From positions 31,509 to 95,508 of the forward strand of contig NZ_CAJPQR010000003.1 in NCBI RefSeq assembly GCF_905372745.1: 64,000 bases of DNA. The letters run 5' to 3'. This document shows positions 18,172-27,433 of this stretch, in pieces. The translations under genes and the position numbers were made by a program. The notes below the pieces were generated by a model. It was not told the origin of the DNA. It ran no database searches and saw only the letters and a program-made list of their open reading frames with translations. The stretch is from an uncultured Campylobacter sp. (GTDB lineage: Bacteria > Campylobacterota > Campylobacteria > Campylobacterales > Campylobacteraceae). Numbering within the stretch: the first letter of the stretch is position 1; the number at the start of each line of letters is the position of its first letter.

Positions 18172-18702
18172 TTAAGCCGCTTTTTTGACGCCGTTAAATT
18201 TAGCGCCCTTAAATTTGAGTTCGCCGCAAAATCTCTTGCCGAATTTCGCCTCGACGATAAGAACCAGCACGAAAAATATCTTTTCGTCGTTTAAAAAAGC
18301 GATTTGGCGTAGGGTTTGGTCGGCGCTGCTAAATTTGACGCCGTTTTCGCGCAAAGTGCGGCAAAACTCAGCCTCGTCAAAGCCCAGTTTTTGCGAGATT
18401 TGGGCGATCGTGTAGGGCTCTAGCGAGGCGATGATGCGGTCCATGTTGCACATGCTGGGATTTTTGCGGCGAGTGACGACGTCTATGAATTCGTTTGAGA
18501 GCTTAATGAGCTTTTTCTTGCGATTTATCACGTGCAAAAGCGCTGCGAGCGCAACCAAAAAGCCTGCAAATTTATGCGCGCTCATCCAAAACTCGCCGTA
18601 CTCTCCAAGCGCGAAATTTAGTCCCGAAAACGCGAGCAAACTAAGCCCCAAAATAAGCGCGCAAACCAGGCAAAATTTATAAATAATCTCGACTTTAAGC
18701 AT
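18172..18702 (-). CDS. DUF4405-like membrane protein
   Basis: I choose ATG 18702 because GGGAG stands directly upstream; an ATG at 18714 would bury that site. The 176-aa product has two membrane segments (CLVCALILGLSLLAFSGLNF and FAGFLVALAALLHVI) with histidines in AHKFAG and LLHVINR. This pattern is known from DUF4405 cytochrome b-like proteins. The cytosolic tail contains EPYTIAQISQKLGFDEAEF, similar to a helix-turn-helix-like unit. It is divergent from norB. Confidence 0.6.
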   Translation of the reverse strand: MLKVEIIYKFCLVCALILGLSLLAFSGLNFALGEYGEFWMSAHKFAGFLVALAALLHVINRKKKLIKLSNEFIDVVTRRKNPSMCNMDRIIASLEPYTIAQISQKLGFDEAEFCRTLRENGVKFSSADQTLRQIAFLNDEKIFFVLVLIVEAKFGKRFCGELKFKGAKFNGVKKAA

Positions 18703-18759
18703 AGAATCTCCCAAAATATATTTTCGTAATTATACATTTTTAAAATAAGCAATATTTTA

Positions 18760-18793
18760 AGGACAGATTTTATCCTTTTATTGACGCAAATCA
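18760..18793 (+). promoter_or_regulatory. Possible regulator site upstream of norB
   Basis: TTGACGCAAATCA at 18781-18793 resembles the Crp/Fnr-type consensus TTGAT-N4-ATCAA. Just upstream AAGGA...TCCTT forms a small inverted repeat (18760-18778). An Fnr-like nitrosative or low-oxygen control of norB would be expected, but the match is imperfect. Confidence 0.35.
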
Positions 18794-18857
18794 TTCGATT
18801 AAATTCTCGTTTTGGATAAACTATCGCCCGAATTTTCATATCACAAAGGAGAAAAGT

Positions 18858-21104
18858 ATGCGTGAATACAAGAAGTATTGGTGGGCGCTGGTAGCAGTCG
18901 TTACTATCGCCTTCGGGATACTGGGCTATTACGGCGTAGAGGTTTACCGCGAAGCGCCGCCGGTGGTGAGTTTCGCCGATAAAAACGGCAAAATAATAGT
19001 CGAGCAAGAGCAAATTTATAAAGGCCAGGAGGCCTGGCAGAGCATCGGCGGTATGCAGGTGGGCTCTGTGTGGGGACACGGAGCGTATCAGGCGCCTGAC
19101 TGGACGGCTGATTGGCTGCATAAAGAGCTAGTCGCGTTTATGGATATAAAGGCAAATCAGCTTTACGGAGTTAAATTTAATGCTCTTAACGCCGAGCAAC
19201 AAGCCAACATCAAGGCTCTAACCAAGAGCGAATACCGCACGAATACGCTAAAAAACGGCGTTATAACCATCAGCGACGAGAGGATCGCCGCGGCAAAAGT
19301 AGTGCGTGACGAGTATAACGGGCTTTTCGGTAACGATCCGAAATACCAGAAGCTACGCGAAAACTACGCGATGAAAAACAACACGTTAGTCAAAGAGGAA
19401 AACCGCGAGCAGCTAAATGATTTCTTCTTCTGGGCGACCTGGGCTACGGCGACGAATCGCCCAAATAGCGAAGCTACGTACACGAACAACTGGCCACACG
19501 AGCCGCTAATCGACAACGTCCCGACGCAAGAAAACGTATTTTGGACGATTATTAGCGTTACGATTTTGGTTGCGGGCGTGGGCTTACTAGTTTGGTTTTC
19601 AAATTTCTACGGCGAAAAAGATCACGAGAAACTCGCTCCTATCGATGCCGATCCGCTTTCAAAGCTAAATTTGACACCGTCTCAAAAGGCGCTTGGCAAA
19701 TACCTTTTCGTAGCGCTCGCGCTATTTGTTTTCCAGATCATGATAGGCGGCTTCGTGGCGCACTACACGGTCGAGGGACAGGAGTTTTACGGTATAAATT
19801 TATCCGAGCACATACCGTACTCTTTGGCGCGCACTTGGCATATCCAGGCGAGCATTTTCTGGATCGCGACGGGCTTTTTGGCGGCCGGACTTTTCCTAGC
19901 GCCTATCATCAACGGCGGCAAGGATCCTAAATTTCAAAAGCTAGGCGTGGATTTGCTTTTCTACGCGCTGCTTTTCCTAGTCGTGGGTAGCTTTATCGGC
20001 GAGTACATGGCGATAGCGGGCAAGATGGAAACGTCTACTAGCTTTTGGCTTGGTCACCAAGGATACGAGTATATCGAGCTTGGCAGGGTTTGGCAGCTTA
20101 TTTTGTTTGTGGGTCTTGTTATCTGGATGGCGCTCGTACTTCGCGGATTCGTCGGCGGATTTAAGGCTGACGGCGATAAAAACCTGCTAGCTATCTTTAC
20201 GGCTTCTGCTATCGCGGTGGGACTTTTCTACGGCGCGGGACTATTTTACGGTCAAAGAAGTCCGCTACCGGTGATGGAATACTGGCGCTGGTGGGTCGTT
20301 CACCTTTGGGTCGAGGGCTTTTTCGAGGTGTTTGCGACCGCGTCGCTTGCGTTCGTGTTTGCCTCTTTGGGTCTAGTGGGTAAAAAATTCGCGACTTACT
20401 CAACCTTGGCAAGCGCTAGTTTATTCTTAATGGGCGGTATCCCTGGCACCTTCCACCACCTTTATTTTGCGGGAACTACCACTCCGATCATGGCCGTGGG
20501 CGCTAGCTTTTCTGCGCTTGAGGTCGTGCCTTTGGTGCTTCTTGGAGCAGAGGCCTTCCATCAGTATTCGCTTCAGTTCGCGCAAAGCTGGGCGAAAAAC
20601 CTCAAATGGCCGCTTTACTGCTTTATCGCGGTGGCGTTTTGGAATATGCTGGGCGCGGGCGTGTTTGGCTTCCTTATCAACCCGCCGCTATTTTTGTTCT
20701 ACATCCAGGGTCTAAACACCACTTCGGTGCACGGACACGCGGCGCTGTTTGGCGTTTACGGATTTTTGGCTTTGGGCTTTGTTTGGCTCGTGGCGCTTTA
20801 CCTTTTCAAAGGGCAAGAATTTAACGACAAGCTTATGAAAGTGGGCTTTTGGTCGCTAAATGCGGGTCTAATGCTAATGATTTTAGCGTCCCTGCTTCCG
20901 ATCGGTCTTTATCAAGCCGTCGCCGCGATAGATGTGGGCATGTGGTACGCTAGAAGCGCGGAGTTTTTACAGATGGATCACTTGCAAAATTTACGCTGGC
21001 TAAGGATGATCGGCGATACGATCTTCATCATCGGCGGCGTTTGCTTCTTTATCCAGATTCTTAAATTTATCGCGGGAAGCTGCGGCTGCAAGGCCAAAGC
21101 CTAA
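18858..21104 (+). CDS. norB: Quinol-dependent nitric oxide reductase (qNOR)
   Basis: At 748 aa it matches the single-subunit quinol type, which carries an N-terminal extension fused to the NorB haem-copper core. After one N-terminal membrane segment comes a periplasmic domain (SIGGMQVGSVWGHGAYQAPDW, a typical qNOR signature). About a dozen helices follow, with haem and FeB ligands in RTWHIQASIFW, VVHLWVEGFFEVFA and GTFHHLYFAG. It reduces NO to N2O at the inner membrane. A good AAAGGAGAA site precedes the ATG, and a terminator follows. Confidence 0.95.
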   Translation: MREYKKYWWALVAVVTIAFGILGYYGVEVYREAPPVVSFADKNGKIIVEQEQIYKGQEAWQSIGGMQVGSVWGHGAYQAPDWTADWLHKELVAFMDIKANQLYGVKFNALNAEQQANIKALTKSEYRTNTLKNGVITISDERIAAAKVVRDEYNGLFGNDPKYQKLRENYAMKNNTLVKEENREQLNDFFFWATWATATNRPNSEATYTNNWPHEPLIDNVPTQENVFWTIISVTILVAGVGLLVWFSNFYGEKDHEKLAPIDADPLSKLNLTPSQKALGKYLFVALALFVFQIMIGGFVAHYTVEGQEFYGINLSEHIPYSLARTWHIQASIFWIATGFLAAGLFLAPIINGGKDPKFQKLGVDLLFYALLFLVVGSFIGEYMAIAGKMETSTSFWLGHQGYEYIELGRVWQLILFVGLVIWMALVLRGFVGGFKADGDKNLLAIFTASAIAVGLFYGAGLFYGQRSPLPVMEYWRWWVVHLWVEGFFEVFATASLAFVFASLGLVGKKFATYSTLASASLFLMGGIPGTFHHLYFAGTTTPIMAVGASFSALEVVPLVLLGAEAFHQYSLQFAQSWAKNLKWPLYCFIAVAFWNMLGAGVFGFLINPPLFLFYIQGLNTTSVHGHAALFGVYGFLALGFVWLVALYLFKGQEFNDKLMKVGFWSLNAGLMLMILASLLPIGLYQAVAAIDVGMWYARSAEFLQMDHLQNLRWLRMIGDTIFIIGGVCFFIQILKFIAGSCGCKAKA

Positions 21105-21110
21105 TCCCTC

Positions 21111-21133
21111 TAAGCCCCTGCTTTAGGGGCTTA
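21111..21133 (+). terminator. Terminator hairpin after norB
   Basis: TAAGCCCCT pairs perfectly with AGGGGCTTA around a short loop seven bases after the norB stop. Confidence 0.75.
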
Positions 21134-21179
21134 GCTTATTATAAACTTCTATCTTGTAAAATTCGTCCAAAGGACGAAA

Positions 21180-21725
21180 ATGCAAAAATTTAAAAAATAT
21201 CTCCGAAATTTTATCTTTGGCTTCTTGATTGCCCTGCACGTTACGGCGGTCGCGGCGATAAACTACGCTTTTCCGCACTACGACGAGGCGATCATTACGG
21301 GCGGCGAGGTCAAACGCATGGACAAAGACGGCTTCATCGACGCGCAAAATCCCGCCGACGGTCCGACGCGCGACGTGTACTTTATCTACACGCGGGAGCT
21401 AAACGGCACTAAAGTGATGCCGTATCGAAACGAAGACACGGGCTGGGGCTTACCGCTTTATTTTAAATTTAACTCCGCCGACGTCCAAGCCGCCGCCCAG
21501 AGTCTAGTGGGCGAAGGCAGGGCGCAGATCAAATACTACGGCTGGCGCATCGCGATGCTTGATATGTTTAGAAACGCCGTTTCGGTTAAAAAGCTAAAAG
21601 AGGGCCAAACGCGGGCAAATCCTATTTTTAGCTATATATTTTATGCTTTGACGGCGGTTTCGTTTGCGGTTTGCGCCGTTTTTGTTAGAAGAAAATTTAA
21701 AGACGAGCCAAGCTCAAATTTATAA
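21180..21725 (+). CDS. DUF1523-like membrane protein
   Basis: A 181-aa protein with an N-terminal membrane segment (FIFGFLIALHVTAVAAINYAF), an extracytoplasmic middle (YFIYTRELNGTKVMPYRNED, YYGWRIAMLDMFRNAVSV) and a C-terminal membrane segment (ISYIF-type, YALTAVSFAVCAVFV). The YGWRIxxxxxFxNA pattern is what I recall for DUF1523. Its role is unknown. Confidence 0.65.
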   Translation: MQKFKKYLRNFIFGFLIALHVTAVAAINYAFPHYDEAIITGGEVKRMDKDGFIDAQNPADGPTRDVYFIYTRELNGTKVMPYRNEDTGWGLPLYFKFNSADVQAAAQSLVGEGRAQIKYYGWRIAMLDMFRNAVSVKKLKEGQTRANPIFSYIFYALTAVSFAVCAVFVRRKFKDEPSSNL

Positions 21726-21822
21726 TCCAAGCTAAATTTAAGCAGCTTTTCGTCGCCTCGCTCAAATTTGACTCGGCGAGGGCGGCAAATTTGACGTAAA
21801 ATCTGCAGTCAAAAGGATATGC

Positions 21823-21960
21823 GTGAGCGAACTATACATCTTTATCTCCGGGCTTTGCTCTCTGATAAACGAAAATTTAAAAAAGAATTTTTATTTTCAG
21901 GCGGGATTGTTTTTCGCTATCGTTTTGCTCGGATTTTTGGCGGTTTGGATGCAGGATTAG
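21823..21960 (+). CDS. Very small membrane protein (45 aa)
   Basis: A GTG start at 21823 behind AAAAGGATAT opens 45 codons. The product has a soluble N-terminal half and one membrane segment (GLFFAIVLLGFLAVW) near the C-terminus. Codon choice and ribosome site look genuine. The function is unknown. Confidence 0.5.
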   Translation: MSELYIFISGLCSLINENLKKNFYFQAGLFFAIVLLGFLAVWMQD

Positions 21961-22058
21961 TCAAATTTGAGCGGACCAATTTGACTAGGACGAGCTAAAT
22001 TAACTAGCGGACGCAAACCGCGTTAAATTTAGCATTAAAAAGCAAATTTAAAAAATCC

Positions 22059-22193
22059 CTAAAAAATATCATTTGCAAAGTAGCCTATAATCCAAAAACA
22101 TATCGTGATAGTCGCAAACCAGCCCATCCCTGCGCTTTTGGCATAAAACAAAAAGGCTAGTACGCAAACTAAGGCTAAATCCGTTCTAGTCAA
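22059..22193 (-). CDS. Very small membrane protein (44 aa)
   Basis: A TTG start at 22193 with GGGAG seven bases upstream encodes 44 residues with two short hydrophobic stretches (LALVCVLAFLFYA and FATITICFWIIGYFA). It is convergent with the 45-aa gene and lies after the GGDEF/EAL gene stop. No family is recognised. Confidence 0.45.
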   Translation of the reverse strand: MTRTDLALVCVLAFLFYAKSAGMGWFATITICFWIIGYFANDIF

Positions 22194-22255
22194 ACTTATT
22201 CTCCCATACGCGCGCCGCCGTCAAATTTAGCGCAGTATAGTTGCCGTACGCAAAT

Positions 22256-24688
22256 TTACTCTTTTATGTTATCCGGCAGCATCGGTTTGCCTAGCAAAAA
22301 TCCCTGCGCGTATTTGATGCCGAATTTTTTTATCTCGGCTAGGATCTCTTCTGAGCTGACAAACTCCGCCACGACGTTGTAGCCCTGTCTTGCGGCAAAG
22401 TCAATGATGGTTTGCAGCAAGTAGCGGGCGTTTTGATCAAACGGTAATTTTTTGATAATCGAGCCGTCGATCTTGATCGTGTCGATATCAAGCTCCAAGA
22501 TACGGTAGTAGTTGGAGTAGCCGCTACCGAAATCATCGATCGAGATTTTGCAGTCGTAGGCGCGAACCTTGTTGATGAAATCATTTACGATATTATAATC
22601 GTCCACGCCTTCGCTCTCTAATATCTCAAAATACACGCGCTCAGGCTTTGAGCAGACGCGTAGCTTTTTCTCTATGAGCTCTCTTATGCTCTCGTTTGTG
22701 ATATCGCTACTTGAAAGGTTCATCGAAAAGCCCACGTTTTCAAATCTCTCGACTAGCCTAAAGACGTGTTCGATGACCTTTTTGGTTATGTCGTTATAAA
22801 GCGAGATTTTCTTTGCGATATCAAGAAATTCGCCCGGATAGCGTATCTTGCCGTTTTCGTCGATGAGGCGCACGAGCACTTCGTAGTATTTGATCCGCGC
22901 GCCTTGGCCGGATACGTCGTAGATGGGCTGGCACTCGACGATAACGGTATCGTTATATAGGGCGCTTTCGATGGTGCGCGACATGATTTGGTTGTGATAA
23001 TACTGCTGCTCGATGTAGCTATTTTCGGTATAAAACTGCGCCGCTTCGCCCCTTTGCACGGCCTCGTGGTGCGCTAGCATGGCTTGAGTTAGGCGGTTTG
23101 TCTGCACCGTGTCTTGAGGCATGCTGACGCCTAAAGTTATTTTTATGTTAGGTATGGATTCGCGCTCGCCGTCTACGGTTACGTAGAGGTTTTGCGTTTT
23201 GAAATAATCTACGAATCGCTTAGCGTCCCTGTTTGCGTCTTCGCCGTTATACCAGATGCAAAACTCGTCAAACTGCACTCTGTAGATATCCGCGTCCATC
23301 GCGTAAGTATCTATACAAAGCTTTAGCGTAGAGGCAAACGAGGCGATGATAAGGTCTACGGTTTTGGTCTTGTAAAAAAATCTAAAATCCATAAAATTGT
23401 TTATGTTTATGTAGATTATCATCCCGCTAGGATGGCGCTCCATGCGCTGCGTGAGCGCGAAATAGCTACCAAATCCCGTCAGCTTGTCTATGAGGGCTTC
23501 GTTTTGTAGCTGCTTGTTTTTATCTTCGAGCTCTTTTGTTATCGCTATCTCTTTGGTTCTATCAAATTTGATCGCCATATAGCCGTCTTTGTAGCCTTTT
23601 TCGTTAAAAAGCGGCGAGAAAACGACCTGTTCGCGTATTAATTTACCGCTTTTGGTTTTGCTGATTAGCTCATCAGCGCGCCAGATATTATCGTTTTCTA
23701 TCGTGTCTATCATTCTTTGATAAAACTCTTGCGGATGTAAGCCCGATTTTAGTAAATTTATATTTTTGCCGCTTATTTCTTCAAATTTATAACCCGAGTT
23801 TTGCTCGAAAATTTTATTTACGTACCTGACTTGCTTATTTAGATCGGTAAAAGCGATGGAGTTAAAGCTGTTATCTACGGCTTGTTCGAAGCGATTTAGC
23901 AGTCTGATGTTGTTTCTAGCCCTAATGTACGATAGATAAATAAACGCCGCCGTAATCCCGAAAAGTACGAACACAAAAATCGTCGTACCGCGTAAATTCG
24001 ACGTTACGCGCTCTACGTAGGCATCGTTTTTGCTTCTTAGCTCGTATAGCTTTTTGCTTAGATTTAAATCTTGTATGCTAGCTAGCGTCCGGTCTGCTTC
24101 CTCGTAGCGACGCAGCAGCCTTTGCGCGCTTTGTAAAAAATCTTTCTCGCGCTCGTTTAAATTTAGACTCTCATAGCTTTTTAGTAGCTCTTTAGCGCCG
24201 TTTATATCGGCGTTTATACCGTATCTAATCAGCAAAATTTTAGGCAGCAGTTCGCTAAAACGTGAGTTGTTTAAAGAGCTAAATTTCAGCATCGTTTCTT
24301 CAAAACTAAGCTTTGCTAGAGCGCTAAGGGAGTTAAATTTATCGATTAGCTCGCTTTTTTTATCAAACGCTTCTCGTATCTCGTTTATCGCTCCCTCGCC
24401 GATAGCTAGCCGCTCAAACGATGCCAGCTTGCCGGAGCTTAAATTTAACAAATCGTTTTTAAGACTGGCCGCATATCTCATCGTCGCATCGTAATCAGCC
24501 TGCAAAAACGTCCTTTTTAGCGCAAAGTCTATCTCGTCGTCGGAGTCCATCATGTCTTCTATCGCGCCTTTGTATTCGTAGGCTTTGATTACGTCTTTGG
24601 TGGCTTTTTGCGTCATCACCGTACCGAAAAACGCGATGCAAGCGATGATGAAAAGTAAAATTTTGTGAAAGATTATCTTGTGTTTCAT
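22256..24688 (-). CDS. Membrane PAS-GGDEF-EAL protein, probable c-di-GMP phosphodiesterase
   Basis: The 810-aa protein has two membrane segments (about 8-28 and 235-255) flanking a helical periplasmic sensor. A PAS domain follows (about 265-380), then a GGDEF domain whose active-site loop reads RVQFDEFCIWY instead of GG(D/E)EF, and a full EAL domain. The EAL domain keeps YYEVLVRL (ExLxR), MNLSSSD, FEILESEG, IDDFGSGYSN, IKIDGS, AEFVSSEE and QGFLLGKP. Cyclase activity is therefore unlikely, while phosphodiesterase activity is plausible. Its ATG overlaps the stop of the dihaem cytochrome gene (ATGA), so both are one operon. Confidence 0.9.
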   Translation of the reverse strand: MKHKIIFHKILLFIIACIAFFGTVMTQKATKDVIKAYEYKGAIEDMMDSDDEIDFALKRTFLQADYDATMRYAASLKNDLLNLSSGKLASFERLAIGEGAINEIREAFDKKSELIDKFNSLSALAKLSFEETMLKFSSLNNSRFSELLPKILLIRYGINADINGAKELLKSYESLNLNEREKDFLQSAQRLLRRYEEADRTLASIQDLNLSKKLYELRSKNDAYVERVTSNLRGTTIFVFVLFGITAAFIYLSYIRARNNIRLLNRFEQAVDNSFNSIAFTDLNKQVRYVNKIFEQNSGYKFEEISGKNINLLKSGLHPQEFYQRMIDTIENDNIWRADELISKTKSGKLIREQVVFSPLFNEKGYKDGYMAIKFDRTKEIAITKELEDKNKQLQNEALIDKLTGFGSYFALTQRMERHPSGMIIYININNFMDFRFFYKTKTVDLIIASFASTLKLCIDTYAMDADIYRVQFDEFCIWYNGEDANRDAKRFVDYFKTQNLYVTVDGERESIPNIKITLGVSMPQDTVQTNRLTQAMLAHHEAVQRGEAAQFYTENSYIEQQYYHNQIMSRTIESALYNDTVIVECQPIYDVSGQGARIKYYEVLVRLIDENGKIRYPGEFLDIAKKISLYNDITKKVIEHVFRLVERFENVGFSMNLSSSDITNESIRELIEKKLRVCSKPERVYFEILESEGVDDYNIVNDFINKVRAYDCKISIDDFGSGYSNYYRILELDIDTIKIDGSIIKKLPFDQNARYLLQTIIDFAARQGYNVVAEFVSSEEILAEIKKFGIKYAQGFLLGKPMLPDNIKE

Positions 24689-25560
24689 TTTAAAATTTCC
24701 GGTCGTTCGCCGCTTAAAGCAAGCAAAAATTTATAAAGCAACTGCGTCTGCTCATCGCTTAACTCGTAGCCGATACGCTCTTTGGCGATAAATTTTATCG
24801 CGTCTTTTAGATCCGCTATCTCGCCGCTATAAAGATAGGGCGCGGTCTTTTCGATATTTCTTAGGCTAGGCACTTTGTAGCGAATCTGTTTGCCTTTATC
24901 GCCGGAGCTTAGCTCGTAGTAGATATTACCGCCTAGATTGACCCCGCTGTGGCAGTTTATACAGCCGATTTTTTTAAATAGCTCAAACCCGCGCTTTTCG
25001 TCGCCACTTAGCGCGTTCTCGTCGCCGCCGATAAATTTGTCGAATTTGGCGTTTGGCGTAACGAGGGCTTTTTCGAAATTTACCAGCGCGTCGGCGATGT
25101 TTTCAAAGCTTACGCCGCCCGGGTAAAGCCGCTCGAACTCTTTTTTATAAACCGCGTTTAGACCGACCTTTTCTTCTAGCTTTTTAGGCTCCTCGCCCAA
25201 CTGCTCTTTGCCGGTTAGACTCTGTTTTACCTGCTCTTTGATATCTTTTACGCGGCCGTCTTTAAAAAATATAAAATTTAACGCCGAATTTAGCGCCGTA
25301 GGCGGGCTGGCTTCTTTGTCGGCGGAGATTTTTATGTTTTTTTTACTCGTGCCGCTTAGCTCCCAGTAAAGGTTGTGGCATTTCTCGCAAGATACCGTGC
25401 CGCCGGGGCTTAGAGACGCGTCAAAAAAGAGCTTTTTGCCTAGCCGCGCTTTTTCGTCGTCGTATTCAAGCGGCGCCGCCGGACTTAGCGAGGATGCGAA
25501 AATCTCGGCGCAAAAAAAGGGCAAAATGCAAAAAAATATCAGCAAAAACGCTCGCGCCAA
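24685..25560 (-). CDS. Dihaem cytochrome c of the cytochrome c peroxidase/MauG family
   Basis: The 291-aa precursor has a signal peptide (LLIFFCILPFFCAEIFA) and two haem-c sites: CEKCH at residues 58-62 and CINCH at 200-204. The family blocks LGKKLFFDASLSPGGTVSC, PPTALNSALN, KVPSLRNIEKTAPYLYSGEI and LALSG are present. It is probably a periplasmic hydrogen peroxide reductase. It starts at TTG 25560 behind AAAGGAT and overlaps the GGDEF/EAL gene by four bases, an unusual pairing of peroxide defence and c-di-GMP signalling. Confidence 0.88.
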   Translation of the reverse strand: MARAFLLIFFCILPFFCAEIFASSLSPAAPLEYDDEKARLGKKLFFDASLSPGGTVSCEKCHNLYWELSGTSKKNIKISADKEASPPTALNSALNFIFFKDGRVKDIKEQVKQSLTGKEQLGEEPKKLEEKVGLNAVYKKEFERLYPGGVSFENIADALVNFEKALVTPNAKFDKFIGGDENALSGDEKRGFELFKKIGCINCHSGVNLGGNIYYELSSGDKGKQIRYKVPSLRNIEKTAPYLYSGEIADLKDAIKFIAKERIGYELSDEQTQLLYKFLLALSGERPEILK

Positions 25561-25603
25561 TAAAAATCCTTTTTAAATTTTAAATAAATAAAGCGATTAT
25601 ATC

Positions 25604-26323
25604 TTAAAAAACCAAAAGCTTCATTGAAGAGACGATTTTTTCCGTCACGAGGCCGTCTTTCGCGATGCTTTCTAGCCGCGATCTGACCGCGTTTTCCTCG
25701 TGCGCGAAATTTGCTATCTGTAAATGCCAAAGCGCGTTTTGCGTCATCTCCTCAAGCGTGCGTTTTTGTTCGCGAGATTCTTCTAGCACGCAGGAGTTAA
25801 AGGCGATATTTTCGCGGCGCAGGTAGTCTTCAAAAAAATTAGCCTTTTCTTTAAAGCACCCTCTCTGCGAGCCTTCGTAAAAAAGCTCCAAAACGCTTGA
25901 ATAACGCGGTTTATTCCACCAAAGATAGACCCTTTTTTCGCCCAAATTTATAAATTTACTAAAATCCTCCTCATCCGCGATCGCGGGGCTCATCGTGCTA
26001 AAAGCAACGTCGTAAACGCGGTTTGGATTAAAGTTTTTAAAATCGCTTTGCACGGCGGTTAAATTTGAAATATTAAATTTAGCCGCGTCTTCGAGCATGA
26101 CTTTTAGCATTTCGCCCGAGATATCCATGCCGGTTATCTCGTGGCAAATTTGCGCTAAAAGTAGCGTATGCACGCCCGTGCCGCAGCCGATATCCACGAC
26201 GCTTTTGTTCTCAAATTTGACGCCGAACTCCTCAATCTTAGCGTATAGCTGCCTTTGAAAAACGCTTGGCTCGCCCGTAAATCTCGTATAGCTTGACGCC
26301 TTTTTGTCCCACATCTCTTTCAT
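25604..26323 (-). CDS. Class I SAM-dependent methyltransferase
   Basis: A 239-aa protein with the Rossmann motif I SVVDIGCGTGVHTLLLA, motif II-like ITGMDISGEML, and a YDVAFSTMSPAI segment in place of motif IV. Similar small epsilonproteobacterial enzymes are annotated only as methyltransferases. The substrate is unknown. It is divergent from the thioesterase gene at 26375. Confidence 0.82.
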   Translation of the reverse strand: MKEMWDKKASSYTRFTGEPSVFQRQLYAKIEEFGVKFENKSVVDIGCGTGVHTLLLAQICHEITGMDISGEMLKVMLEDAAKFNISNLTAVQSDFKNFNPNRVYDVAFSTMSPAIADEEDFSKFINLGEKRVYLWWNKPRYSSVLELFYEGSQRGCFKEKANFFEDYLRRENIAFNSCVLEESREQKRTLEEMTQNALWHLQIANFAHEENAVRSRLESIAKDGLVTEKIVSSMKLLVF

Positions 26324-26374
26324 TTTGTTTGCCTTTAAATTTTTGCTACAATTTTAGCGTTTTTAGGAGCGAAA

Positions 26375-26770
26375 ATGAAAATTTTTTACTACGAATTTAC
26401 CGTGGGCGAGGATGCTATCGACGTGAATCATCACGCAAATAACGCTCACTACGTCATCTGGATGCAAGAAGCGGCAAACGCGCACTCAAACGCCGTGGGC
26501 GACCTCATAGAGACAAATCTCGCGCAAAACCGCACGTGGATGGTGCGTAGGCACGAGATAGACTATCTGGGGCAGCTATTTTTGGGCGATAAGGTGCGCG
26601 TGAAAACATGGACGCAGCCCGAAAAACGAAGCTGCTCGAAGCGCTTTTACGAGTTTAGCAAGGATGGCGCGCTGGTCGCTAGCGCAGTGACGACTTACGT
26701 ATTTTATGATCTCGCACGCGGTCGTCCGATCGCGATACCGCCGGAGATTGCAAAGCTTTACGAGGATTAG
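26375..26770 (+). CDS. 4HBT-type acyl-CoA thioesterase
   Basis: A 131-aa hot-dog fold protein. The catalytic region IDVNHHANNAHYVIWMQEA matches the 4-hydroxybenzoyl-CoA thioesterase family, and RRHEIDYLGQLFLGDKVRVKTW is the following conserved strand pair. It hydrolyses an acyl-CoA or acyl-ACP of unknown chain. It stands alone between divergent and convergent neighbours. Confidence 0.85.
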   Translation: MKIFYYEFTVGEDAIDVNHHANNAHYVIWMQEAANAHSNAVGDLIETNLAQNRTWMVRRHEIDYLGQLFLGDKVRVKTWTQPEKRSCSKRFYEFSKDGALVASAVTTYVFYDLARGRPIAIPPEIAKLYED

Positions 26771-26946
26771 TTTTAAATCACCCGCGTCAAATTTGATTTT
26801 TAAATTTGACGTAGCAACCGCTTTAAATTTAGCAGACCGCGTTTTTATAAATTTGAGGCGAAATTTGCTCGCTAAGTAGTTTTTTAAATTTAATGCCAGT
26901 AAGCAAATTTGAGTTCGGAATTTGTCGTCAAATTTAAGCGAAAATT

Positions 26947-27321
26947 TTAAAAGCAATCGTCGCAAACGCCCTTAACTACGACACTTTTGACGTGATTTTG
27001 TTTTAGGCGCGGCATGTCGATATTGGTCATCTTATGGCAGACGTCGCAGACGAAATACGCCTTTGCTCCGCTTTCAAGTTCGTAGAAATTTTTGCGGTTA
27101 TTTTCGCTTTTTAGCACGATGCCCTTAGCTTCAAAAAGGTCCATACAGCGGTAAAACGTGGTTTTGTTTGCGCCTATTTGGGCTAAAATTTCATCATAAC
27201 TAAGCGGCGCGGCGGCGGCGTGTAAAATGTGTAAAATCTCTAGTCTAAGCGGAGTGATTTTGATATCATTTTTCGTTAAAAGCTCCTCAAAACCCGCTTT
27301 TTCTTCCAAATTTTCGCTCAT
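26947..27321 (-). CDS. Fur-family regulator, probably Zur
   Basis: A 124-aa protein with an N-terminal winged helix (ITPLRLEILHIL...TTFYRCMDLFEAKGIV) and a C-terminal dimer domain with two CxxC sites (CDVCH and CDDCF) for structural zinc. It is divergent from znuA across 112 bp containing a palindrome. That position fits zinc-dependent control of the znu genes, so I favour Zur over Fur or PerR. It is shorter than typical Fur proteins. Confidence 0.75.
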   Translation of the reverse strand: MSENLEEKAGFEELLTKNDIKITPLRLEILHILHAAAAPLSYDEILAQIGANKTTFYRCMDLFEAKGIVLKSENNRKNFYELESGAKAYFVCDVCHKMTNIDMPRLKQNHVKSVVVKGVCDDCF

Positions 27322-27376
27322 ATTTTTCCTCCGCGTTAAGAATTTTAGGGTATTATACCTTGAGAAAAATTAATTT

Positions 27377-27401
27377 GCAACTAAGTTGCTTTTGATATAA
27401 T
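27377..27401 (+). promoter_or_regulatory. znuA promoter with candidate Zur operator
   Basis: The palindrome GCAACTAAGTTGC at 27377-27389 lies directly upstream of a GATATAAT -10 box (27394-27401), where a bound repressor would block polymerase. The divergent Fur-family gene starts 56 bp away. Assignment to Zur is inferred from position. Confidence 0.5.
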
Positions 27402-27433
27402 TTCGCCCAAATTTTAACACGGAAAGGATAAAA

